From contig JALGAS010000002.1 of assembly GCA_023078685.1 (NCBI GenBank), positions 496,001 to 560,000 on the forward strand: a stretch of DNA of 64,000 nucleotides, given 5' to 3'. This stretch comes from Neopestalotiopsis rosae (Eukaryota > Ascomycota > Sordariomycetes > Amphisphaeriales > Sporocadaceae). The translations under genes and the position numbers were made by a program. The notes below the pieces were generated by a model. It was not told the origin of the DNA, did not search any database, and saw only the letters and a list, made by a program, of their open reading frames with translations. This document shows, in pieces, positions 1 through 10,494 of the stretch; position 1 is the stretch's first letter; each line of letters opens with the position of its first letter.

Positions 1-714
1 GCGAAAGAGACCATATTCATGATATCAAGCAAACAAAGGGTGACAAACGGCACGCGGTCGTGAAAATGGGCTCATATATAAATCATACACCTTGTCCATA
101 CGCACACAGCAGGTGACAACTTTGTACTTGTGGGATATGGATTTCGAGCACTCAAGGTACTATGTAGACATGAGTGGGCCACGAGCACAGGGCAGGTGGT
201 GAGGGAACGAGTGCCCCGCCATCGCCCACCTCCATCGATGTCCGTCTGGGGAATTCCAGCTAGCGCCTGCTAGCGCTAGCCAGGTACTCTGTACGTACCT
301 ACAGTACCTCCAGTCAAGCTGCCACTGCTCGTCCAAAACTGACCGCTGGCTTATCGATAAGTCCCTGGTTGCAATTGGCGGCCAAATTATTTTGGCAGTC
401 CAATTGTCACGGTCGCAATCGTGAATTTGGCTCATTGCGACAATTTCCAGAAGCAATAATCTCTTTCACTGGCCGTGCTCGGATCTCCGATTGATCGCTC
501 ATAGCTCGGTGGCTCCTCGATTTTGACTCGACGCGATTGCGCCTCGGCGTGCTACGCTCTTGGGAAGCTCAAGCCCTCTCCATCCATCCCACCATCACTG
601 CCTGGTAAAATTCTGCCGGCATTATCGTCAGACCGCCCAGTTATTGACCCAAACCATCAATCAGTACGAGGGTACGCGGTACAGGACGGCCTTTCGTCTT
701 GACCACCTCTCGTC
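1..714. other. Upstream region of the zinc-finger gene, no gene seen
   Basis: No supportable gene. The open frames here are short and lack fungal protein character. The only local structure noted is a perfect 8-bp inverted repeat with a 6-nt loop at 259-280. The stretch ends at the start codon of the regulator at 715 and presumably holds its promoter and leader. Confidence 0.6.
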
Positions 715-3700
715 ATGGGCCGTCGGCCCAATCCCTTGATCCTGAGTTACTTTGAGAGAGGTCCCAAATTAGCCGACAATAGCAACAGATATCCTCACCG
801 CTGCAAGGCCTGCGGTGAGGACTTCCCCAAGGGCCGAATCGATAGCCTCACCAACCATCTCACCAAGCGATGCCCCGCCATCTCCGAGGCCGAGAGGATT
901 AATGCTTGTCTCCAACTCCACGGGATCAACGGGAGCCCAGCACGTCGCGCCCATACCTCTGCTGTCGTGCAGTCCAATGCTGCCGCCTTGGTTGACTCGG
1001 TCGCCGCCGACAATGCCTTGGCCCAGACAAACTGGACTGCGCTCGAGACCCTCGCCGAGGTCTCGCGACAAATCAATGAGTTCAGCGGCGGCAAACATGA
1101 CGAGCACCTGCCCAGCCCACAGCATCCGCCTCACGATGCCACTACAGCGCCTTTCAGTCATCCGCTTCTCGCGCTCACTTCTCACCCTTTTGAGTTGCAA
1201 GAGCAATTCACCCTCGAGAACCCTCCCTTGAGTTACGACAACCGGTCTCAGCAGGATCAGCACCAACTGCAGCCGCAAGAGCTCCACGAACACGGCGAAC
1301 TTGAACACGATCAAGAAATGACCGAGGAAAAGCTACGAAGTCTACTCGAGTCTGCCGACCATACTCTCGACACTGGTGACCCTACGGCGCTGGATACCAA
1401 CCTTTCCATGGCAGCGGCAGCTGCTGCCCGGCTTAATCCCAACTATGTCGACCCCCGGATGCATCAGCAACTCCAGCAAGTGCTTTCTCAAGGTCTCGAA
1501 CACGAAAGTGTTGACACACCTGCGACCACCACCAATACCACGGGCGACACGACTGCTGGTACACCTGCAGTTGTAGACATCAATCACGGACATGCGGAGG
1601 CGTCGGAGGACATGGGTCAGGCCATTACCCAGCATTCAGAACCTCTTGACGCCGACGCAAATATGGACGTGGTGGAAGCTCACGTCACCACAGATGTGGT
1701 TGATGCAGATGTATCAGGCACAGACGACATAATGATGGCTCACGGACCAGACGATAGACAATCGCCTCATATAACGGCTCCAGTAACGGCTCCAATGACC
1801 AGCGCTCACGCCAATGCACACGATCTCATTCCTTCCTGGGGTGAGCTCACGTATATACCGAACAATATACAGCCTCCTGCGACGGTCAGCGATCAAAGTC
1901 AGCAACTAGCATACACGCTGAACAAAGGTGGCTTTAGAATGGACACCTTGAGTGCCAATGGTACCCGTGTACGACACTCCCGTGCCCGCTTTGACCCGAC
2001 CAGAAGAAAGGAGGTGCAAGAGGTTCGACGTATCGGCGCATGTATTCGATGTCGCATCTTGCGCAAAGTGTGTTCCAAGGGCACGCCTTGTGATACATGC
2101 CGCAAGGTGCTCTCGCCACGAGTATGGCATACTGGTTGCACACGGACCAAACTTGCTGAGCAGATTGAGCTATATTCAGCGGGTGTGCAGATTGTCGTCG
2201 CCCAAAAACGCGTCAATAAACTTAAAGAAGACTACGTCCTCAACAATAATGGTCTCGTGGTTCAGGCATCGCACTTTCACGACACGGGCCATCAGATCAC
2301 CCTAGGAGTTCTTCAGAATGCCTCTCCAACAGAGACGCATGAGGCAACGACCGACGGTGATTCCGCGCTCAACCTTCCGATAATCATGATAGACAATACT
2401 CTGGAAGACATCCCAGCTGAAGTCGAGAACTACATGCGCCGCATGCTTCCCGAGTTCATCAGTCGAGAAACATCCTCACATGTCCGTGTGACCTTGGAAT
2501 GCGCTCAAAAGGTTGCACACGACACCAATGATGAGCTTCTGAGACGGTCCCTCGAGCTCTGGGGGCTGACCGAGATCATGGATCGTGAACGTCAGTGGTC
2601 CTTTCAGAAGAAGTCGAATGATAGTGACTCTAGCGAGGTCTGGCTCAAGGATGAGACCTCTACGAATGATCACGACAATGAAGTCTTCACAACGTTTTGC
2701 ACGCAGCTCACTGCTGGAGCTGAGCGTAAGGCCGCTCAGACGAGCAAGAGCTTGCTTGTGGGCATTCAACGAAATTTACAAGATGGCCGCTCAAAGCTTG
2801 GCTTTCCAATGTTCCTCACAGCAATGATCTTTTTGAATTGCGTTGAAAAGATGACATGGTCATTCAAGGCTTGGGACGGTGAGGCGTTGCGATCGCTGTG
2901 GCCATTGGAGAAGCAACCCGACAACTATTACAACCAGGGTTATGGCCTGTGTGATCTCCTAAAGATGCTGCTCCACATTCGCCACATCCTGCCCAAGATT
3001 TGTGATGGGCCTCCCGACCAACCTATCAGAGCCGATGAGGAGGATGAGGAGATCAAGAGGTACTACGAAGATCTCAACGTCACTCGTAAGTTTGAATTCG
3101 ATTTCCATCATGAAGAAACAAGACAAATTTACTAACATATGGGCTGCAGCCGATTTCCTGCGCGAACGTCGTGATAACTTTTCTTTTGATCAGTCCGACT
3201 CACGATCATTAGAATTCCTGTTCTGCTCAGCGCTATTGCAGCCTTAGGAGGATGCAGAGTGGCCAGAATCAAAGGACGAACCCCCGAAACAACCTCCAGC
3301 GACAGTAGATCCTAAAGAGGAAATGAAGGTTGAGATTCAAACTCCGAGCGAGCCTGGAACCATGCCAGAGCTTGCAGAAGAATGGGGCCCTGAGAACAGC
3401 ATCTCAAAGGAACCCTTGACGATGCTAGATTTCGGAGAAGAACGAGAAGGTGAAAGTCAGTCCTCGAGTGAACCCCCTGCGATGCTGGAATTCGCAGAGG
3501 CACCGTTATATGAAAACGACAGCTCCGATGAAATGCCACTGGCAGACATGCCGATGGATCTTGACTTCCTGGAGCCAGAACCAGAGGACCCAGCTCTATA
3601 CGAACAACTATTGGAAGAAATCTTCCCGCGATCGAGCATGACAGGAGCACTAGGCTTCGCCAATCAAACTCAAGGCGAACTACCGATGGAACCAAATTTT

Positions 3701-3739
3701 GCATCTTTCCCATTGCCACCAGTTCTTGAGTATCTCTAA
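715..3739 (+). CDS. Putative fungal transcription factor with BED-like finger and Zn2Cys6-like cluster
   Basis: Probable nuclear DNA-binding regulator. Seen: an N-terminal BED-like finger with Cys30, Cys33, His48 and Cys53. A His/Gln-rich low-complexity middle follows. At residues 443-475 there is a six-cysteine cluster (C443, C446, C453, C459, C462, C475) with spacing close to Zn(II)2Cys6. The C-terminal tail is acidic and could be an activation domain (inference). The first exon is one 790-codon frame. A clear intron spans 3086-3149 (GTAAG donor, TACTAAC branch point, CAG acceptor). The next exon runs into an in-frame TAG at 3245-3247, and the same frame then continues open to 3739. A second intron at 3171-3257 (GTGATA donor) would remove the stop and keep frame, but it is tentative. 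Without it the protein ends at 3247. The start was chosen because the conserved finger begins just after it. Target genes are unknown. Confidence 0.75.
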
Positions 3740-4270
3740 CCAGAATTGACGAGCCAGTGGAGGAGAAACACAGACACAAACACGACTTTGTGATTATATT
3801 CCATCCGAAATTGCGATAGAAGGCTGAGCACAAAAAAGTTTATAGAAGGGGTGAAAAATTGGTGGCCAGAATATAATGTGGTGCAAGAAACACCATGTAG
3901 GGGGCACCATTTCCCAGGAAATCCGAAGACTGGCCAGATGAATTGCGACAGAAATGGATTTGCTATAGGTTGATACCCAGCGGTCTTCAGGTGCGGGCGT
4001 TATAGAGGCTTTGTTTCGCTTTTAATTGATTATCAGAGCGCGATTCGATTCACGAGATGAGAACAATGACACAAGTCTAATGATTTATTGATTGTTTCAC
4101 CGCATTTGCAGCAGCATTATTATCATTACGCTGTGACTCAAAGTGGCCATGATGCACCACTGTCACTTAGAACCCATGGAGAACCAATCAACTTTAGGCA
4201 TATCTTCTTGATCCTTGAGCGGAAACATCTCGCTCGGCCAAGGTGCTTATCACTGCCATCTGAGATATCA
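3740..4270. other. Convergent intergenic region
   Basis: This is 3' flanking sequence between the regulator on the + strand and the SEC5 frame on the - strand. I see no gene or RNA element. It presumably carries both polyadenylation regions. Confidence 0.6.
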
Positions 4271-4825
4271 TCAAGGCACTCTGAAACGGTCCAGCTCCTC
4301 TCTCCAATTCATTTGCTGCTGCTGCTGCTCATCCTTGTTCTCTTCGGGCTGGACGCGAGCCGGGGGTCGGGTAGGTGATATACTTTCTTCTACCTCCTGC
4401 TCCCTTTCCTCGGACAGCTGGCCCCTGAGCTCACCCGCAATCACTGTACACGACGTGACCTCTCCTTTCCAGATTCCCTTTTTACGACGGCCGCTGTTTG
4501 CTGATCCCGGGTCCTGGGGTTGAGGGGGGACGTCTCGAGTAGGAGACTGGTTGAGAATGGAATTCACAGACGGATATGACGCAAAGGAGCGTTCGGGGCA
4601 CTGCGATGAAGCCTGTGAAGAGCGCGACTTCATGTTTGTGTCTTGCTCCTGTCCGCCAGTGGATAGTCGCTTCATCCAACCTATGCGCTTTTGGGAATTG
4701 GAAATGCCTGTCAAGCTCCCGCTTTGTTTGGAGTCGATAGACTGCTGGCGCTTCTGCTGCCTCGAATGGTGACTGAGCCTGCCGGCAAAAATGCTCTGGA
4801 GTCTTGTCAAACTGTCAGAGAGCCT
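4271..4825 (-). other. 184-codon open frame continuing in frame after the SEC5 stop
   Basis: Directly downstream of the SEC5 UAG, in the same reading frame, the sequence stays open for 184 sense codons to a stop at 4271. It has no ATG at its start, so it is not an obvious independent gene; the first Met comes about 45 codons in. The predicted peptide looks protein-like: Ser/Gln-rich and basic at first, then a charged tail with a five-Gln run and a final segment MNWREELDRFRVP. I saw no GT-AG intron that removes the UAG in frame. It could be a longer SEC5 tail truncated by mutation, a sequence error, low-level readthrough, or chance. Not recognised as any known domain. Confidence 0.45.
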
Positions 4826-7800
4826 CTAGCCCGTCTGCGTGCGCTCCAGTCCTCCGGGACCGCCCTGGCTCTGTTGGCGGCGTGGTTTCTTGAAACATCC
4901 GAATTCATTCTTTGACAGCTCGCGTAGTTTCTTGAGCACGTCGCGCATGCCCGGCAGTTCGTTCTGAAGTGAGGCTCTCGTGGTGTCATCTGTACGACTG
5001 TCGAGCATGCTGTAGATTTCGGACTGCGTCTGTCCAGCTCGGTCGGAGGTGTATTGAGTCAAGGTCTGAGCGACAAACTCAACATCAAGTGTTGCTTGCA
5101 TGAGGGCCCCAATATCGTAGCGGCTCCGCTGTTTAAAGGCTTCAAGCAGCTCACGCGAGGTGGCTTCAAGGAGAAAAGACAATACTTGAGGTGTCAGACT
5201 TGGCGCAGTTGTGGAGACCTGACTATGAACAAGTACAAGAGATAAAAGTGCATCATAAATGTAGGGTTTGACTTGAGTCGGTCTTGGCACGGTGCCCCAG
5301 TCTGGATCAGACACGCCAGCGCGCACGATATGGCGGATATTCTGAACAGAGGGTCTCGTGTATGTCTGGAAGAGACGGGCATCGATTTGTGACAGAGTGT
5401 CACGTATAGTTTTGGACTCATCGGTGAGCTTGACTGAGAATGCATTCTCGAACTGGGTATTCAGGCTGGGTACAACCTTATTGCGGAGAGCTGCCAGATT
5501 GCTCAAGGTGAGAAGCATGCGTACATTCTGAAAAAGAAAAAAGAAAACATGTGAGCTGGGGCACAATATAGAATAAAGACATGGTAAAACTTACGCGATC
5601 GCCAGCGTCAATACCCCTGAGCCCAACATTATATGAGGCTCTGACATCAAGACCGTCCTTGGCCGGGGCTGTCAAGTCTGTTGTCCATTCGTCTTCTTCC
5701 GTCTTCACTGATCTTTCGGCATTCTCGACCATGCCACTCAATGCCTTATAGAGAGTGGTTACGTACTGGCTGCGTACCATTTGCAAGAGCTTCGTCGGGG
5801 GCGGTGGCACAATATCAGCGGCGCCCGGCTTAGACACGGCTTCAGGCACATAGAGGATCTTCTGCATTCCACTGAGCAGAGCACCTTCGAAGCCTGAGAA
5901 AGTTGCCGGCATTCGCGTGACATCGCCCATCTCACGCGATCCTTGCCAATCTTCAACATACTTGATGTTTTCGGCGTCCTTGTTCCAGGCACCGCAGATG
6001 GCATTGACACACCGCTCGCGAGCCGCACCTACCATTGTCTTGAGAAGATCCAGCTGCTGCACGTCACCTTGGCCAACAGGGCTTACGGCTGCCATCTCAG
6101 CTGCGCCAATGCCCACGAGTGAGAGCATCTTGGACAGATAATGTACACCGCTCACAGAGTTTGAGTTTGGCGGCCAAAATGCAAACTTCTCGTACGATTC
6201 ACCGCGTTTTGGAGAGGGCGGGGGCAGATTTTTGGAGTCAAAATTGAATCGAGGGTCTCTCAGAGCAGTCGGCGTGAGCGAAGCTGACATTGGCGTGCCT
6301 GGCGAAGGCGGCAGTGGCGAGAAGAGGAGTGATATATCCTCAGGGGGAGCGCCCGTAAAGAACTCTAGCACATGTTGTCGGATCATGTCGACAAGCTCAA
6401 CCGTTCCTTTCCGTAATTCGAGCGTGTTCTGCTCAGAAAACCGGTGGTGCTCACGGGACTCGGCGTTGTAGCCAACGGGTAAGGATTTCTGCGTCTTCCC
6501 ATCGATGAAACCTTCCACAGTTTGCCAAAACTCGAGGACCTCGCCGAGGACTCCTTGCGTAGAAAGGAGCGTCGTTAAGAAGGATAGCATCTTCTCCCAA
6601 AGCTCAGTAACATCTGCTGAATCAATGCCGCTGGGTTTGCCCTCGACAGACTGACGGCCCAGCACTCTCAGGTGCGACGCTACTGTCTGCGGTGCAGGCT
6701 TGTCACCATTTGCCAACCGTCTCCGTAAGACTTCGATCTCGACCTTGGCTCGGTCCGACATGGACGATATCTTTCCCTTTAGGTAATCGTACCGGCTAAG
6801 TAACCATACCCAAATAGGATTGTCGTCGACGCCCAATTCGAGAAGCAAGCCAATGAGTTCCATGTGCTGATCCTGCGGGCGCCCAGCAAGATTCTCGGTC
6901 TTGGAAGCAGTATGGGAAGTGATAAGTCTCTTCCAAACGTCGCGCTTGAAGGACTGGATTTGGTCGTCTACATCGTGCCACATTCTTGCAGCTAGGAGAA
7001 TTTGATAAGTCTGGCCTTCGCTGGGGGCAGTCGCACCGAGATTCTGGACCAATTTGCGTGCCTCGTCTGCGAATTTACGAGCTCGAGCGAACTCTTCAAT
7101 CAACGTCTCATAGTCCTTGCGCTTGATGCTGTCTGCGACATTGGAGCTTGCCTCGATATAGTCCTTGTACCGCTCCAACGACGTTTGAACAGTCCGAAGA
7201 TTCTCCTCTTTTTCCCTGCCACCCAAGGCTGGCCCCCAGACATCTTCGGCCTTGGCGGATACGTCGAGGAGAGGAGTCTTAATTCCTGCTACACCATAGT
7301 CGCTTTCCTTGATAAGTGCATTCTTCTTCCTAGCATCGGTACCAGGTGAAGCGGGAGTCGCGGGGGTCAGAGGGGTGTTTCCAAGGTTCGCACCGCTAAT
7401 GCTGTTCCTGAAACTGCTTCTGCTGGCATGTCTGGAGTGGGCACGAGCTCGCGAGGGTGAGGGAGGTTCTGCGCCTCTGTATTTCATTTCCTTGTAGACA
7501 TTATCAATAGTGGCTTTGGCCCGGACGAAACGCTCAAAGTTGGATTCCACCAAGACTTTCAGGGATGCAGATTTCTGGTCGATGGATTGCGAAAGGTTAT
7601 CTAGGCCAGCTTCAAGGGCTCTGGTGTCGTCCAAGGAGTGCAGCTGGGACAGGAACAGAGACGGCGAGAAGTTGGTAGACGACAGCAAGAACTTTGTGCG
7701 AAGTCGGGTGTCTTCCTTTATAGGTACGCCAAATTGTATCAAAGATCTCACTACACTGTCGCTGCCGCCTAATGGGTCCGGTTCATCGCGACTGAGCAGA

Positions 7801-8021
7801 CTGCTCACGGACTTGTCGCCTCCCAAGACGCTCGATCTTGTGCTAACGGCACGTTCGAGGGCTTGGTAGCGGGACTTTCTTCTTTGAATCTTTTGCTTCT
7901 TGATTTCCTCCTCGCTATCGGATGCGTCGCTCTTGTCTTTATCAGACGGCCACTCTGTGGGAAACTCGGTCGACAGGCCGTAGAATTCGAGCACGTTGCG
8001 TTTGAAGTCGGTAGTGGCCAT
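4826..8021 (-). CDS. SEC5: Exocyst complex component Sec5
   Basis: Subunit of the octameric exocyst, which tethers secretory vesicles to the plasma membrane at hyphal tips and septa. Exon 1 is 5595-8021 (809 codons) and exon 2 is 4826-5527. They are separated by a 67-nt intron at 5528-5594 with a GTAAGT donor and a TTTTTCAG acceptor. The product is 1042 aa, close to the usual length for fungal Sec5. Recognised from the conserved N-terminal Sec5 region at about residues 90-180, including SASLKVLVESNFERFVRAKA, followed by the long helical exocyst body. The start ATG at 8021 lies shortly before the acidic/basic leader typical of the family. Its upstream region is shared with divergent IDH2. The UAG stop is followed by a long in-frame open extension, described separately. 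Confidence 0.9.
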
Positions 8022-8989
8022 CGCTGCTCATAGGGGTCCAGATACCACGGAAACTAGCATATTTGAGGCCAATGGACCAGAATCTGGCGTCGGAGGATAT
8101 CAAAATCCAAGGCGTAGATCCAAGTCGTTCCCAGAGAATCCAATAAAGAGGAATGCAAAGTCGGGACAGCTCGACTCACAGGTGCTTGTGTGTTGGGTGT
8201 TGATGCGATTTAGCATTAAGCCAGACTTGAGACGTTGAGGGGACCCTGGTCGCTACCTACCTAGCTTGAACGTGCTTACCACAGGTGAGCTGTAGCTTGA
8301 CCTTTAATCGTTGCACAGCGCTAAATCTGCTTCCCGTCTAGCGGAGTCCACACAGTTGCGAGCAGCGCTGGACAGGGGAGGCAGAGGAGGCTCGGCTGCG
8401 TCAGTCGCCCATTGCTTTCTGAATTCTGATCTTTGTCACTACGGCAGCCACCAGACAGTCAGGTATTATTCGCTCGCGTTTCCCTGTCGGTTCGGCAACC
8501 CAACATCCGGAAAAATGCAATCGGGACAAGATCAAGGGCCGCTTTTATGGAAAGACATGGTCACTTATACTGAGACTACTTTTGAGAAAGAACGGAACAT
8601 GTGATACACAAGAGTAAACAATATATGATAGTTGTACCAGGACATTATCAAAGAATCGTAACTAAAGAATATCAATCTGCACAAACAAGGTCATGCAATT
8701 GATTCCGTACGACCTAGTGTGATGCGGTGCTCGTTAAGTACATATTATCGTGCAATCCAGCATTGCCCGCTAACTGTTCCCTAGTGTGCTAGTTCCACTG
8801 CCGCGCTTTTCACCCGAGCGCACCCGCTATCAGATCTTCGCTTGTTTATCGGCGCATGTGCTCTTTGAAACCGACCCGATAATCCCTCGAAAGCTTTTTG
8901 TTATTCATACGTCGACCTTCGAAAACACCAGCATCCTCCCCCGATCATCCAGGAGCTGAGCTGTGCATATCGCCCCAAAATCTCACATC
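8022..8989. promoter_or_regulatory. Divergent promoter region SEC5 / IDH2
   Basis: About 970 bp between two oppositely directed start codons. It must contain both promoters and leaders. No coding frame is convincing. The last 150 bp before IDH2 is pyrimidine-biased, as is common in fungal leaders. No specific factor site is claimed. Confidence 0.6.
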
Positions 8990-10494
8990 ATGTTGACCCT
9001 CCGAGCAATTTCGGCCCCTGCGCGCCGCCAATGCTTCCGTGCAGCTCCCCGTGTCGGCGCAACTCTTTCTCAGGCAAGCTACCAACAATGTCTGCTCGGT
9101 CGCATCGAAATAAGGACTAACTCAACCTGTAGAGATTCTACTCCGAGAGGGTCGCCAAGTTCAACGGCCAGAAGGATGCCAGCGTACGTGAATCTCTGTT
9201 GGACCGCTTGCCAGGCTGTCTCGCTGCGTTCAATGTCCAGACGTAAATCACTCAGCTCAAGGTCAACACGGTCGACGGGGATGGGTGATGCGTCTGGGCA
9301 TTGCAACAACACCACGGCGCTGGCCGTTCAATCAGGTTGCAGAATACTGATGCTTTGCATAGGGAAACTACCCCGTCTCCCTCATTGAGGGTGATGGTAT
9401 TGGACCGGAGATTTCTCAAGCCGTGAAGGACATTTTCGCTGCTGCCAAGGTTGGTGAAGAAGAACCATTGCCATGTCAACATGTTGAACCTTGTACTAAG
9501 CAACCTTGTAGGCTCCTGTTTCTTGGGAACCCGTCGACGTTACCCCCGTGCTTGTCGATGGCAAGCAGACCATCCCCGCAGAGACCATTGAGAGCATCCA
9601 AAGAAACAAGGTTGCCCTCAAGGGTCCTCTTGCTGTAGGTTTTCTATTCAGGAGGCGAGCATGAAACGCCGAAACAAGTACAAAACTGACACTCTTGTCC
9701 AGACTCCTATTGGCAAGGGTCACGTCTCCCTTAACCTTACCCTCCGAAGAACCTTCAACCTCTTTGCCAACCTGCGTCCTTGCCGATCCGTCGCTGGCTA
9801 CAAGACCCCATACGACGGTGTCGACACTGTCTTGATCCGCGAGAACACCGAGGGTGAATACTCGGGTATTGAGCACGTCGTTGTCGATGGTGTCGTTCAG
9901 AGCATCAAGCTCATCACTCGCGAGGCCAGTGAGCGCGTCATCCGATTCGCTTTCCAGCACGCCCAGGAGATCGGCCGCAACAAGGTCCGCGTTATTCACA
10001 AGGCTACCATCATGAAGATGTCCGACGGTCTCTTCCTCAAGGTTGGCCAGGAGATCGCCAAGGAGTTCCCCGGTATTGAGTTCGAGTCTGAGCTGCTCGA
10101 CAACACCTGCTTGAAGATGGTTACCGACCCTCTTCCCTACAACGACAAGGTTCTCGTCATGCCCAACCTGTACGGTGACATTCTCTCCGACATGTGCGCT
10201 GGTCTGATTGGTGGTCTGGGTCTTACCCCCTCGGGTAACATTGGTGACGAGTGCTCCATTTTCGAGGCCGTCCACGGTTCCGCTCCCGATATTGCTGGCC
10301 AGGGCAAGGCCAACCCTACCGCCCTGCTGCTCAGCTCCATGATGATGTTGAGACACATGGGTCTCACCGAGTACGCCGACAGAATCGAGAAGGCCACCTT
10401 CTCTACCCTATCCGAAGGAAAGGCCCTGACCGGTGACCTGGGCGGCAAGGCCAGCACCTCCGATTACGCCGGCGCTATCATTTCCAAGTTGTAG
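8990..10494 (+). CDS. IDH2: NAD-dependent isocitrate dehydrogenase subunit 2, mitochondrial
   Basis: Catalytic-type subunit of the mitochondrial NAD-isocitrate dehydrogenase octamer, converting isocitrate to 2-oxoglutarate in the TCA cycle. Five exons, all joined in phase 0: 8990-9073, 9133-9183, 9363-9449, 9512-9634 and 9703-10494, giving 378 aa (yeast IDH2 is about 369). The N-terminus is Arg/Ala-rich, as in a mitochondrial presequence. Conserved family blocks include [11 protein letters not shown], the substrate-loop region [42 protein letters not shown] and [12 protein letters not shown]. These match yeast IDH2 more closely than IDH1. Intron 1 (9074-9132) starts with GC rather than GT. 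Codons in exon 5 strongly prefer C in third position, which suggests high expression. A 286-codon antisense frame over this gene is a codon-bias shadow. Confidence 0.95.

Noticed and set aside
9496..10356. 286-codon antisense frame over IDH2
   Set aside because: It mirrors the strongly biased codons of IDH2 exons 4-5 and crosses a real intron. The peptide has no recognisable features.
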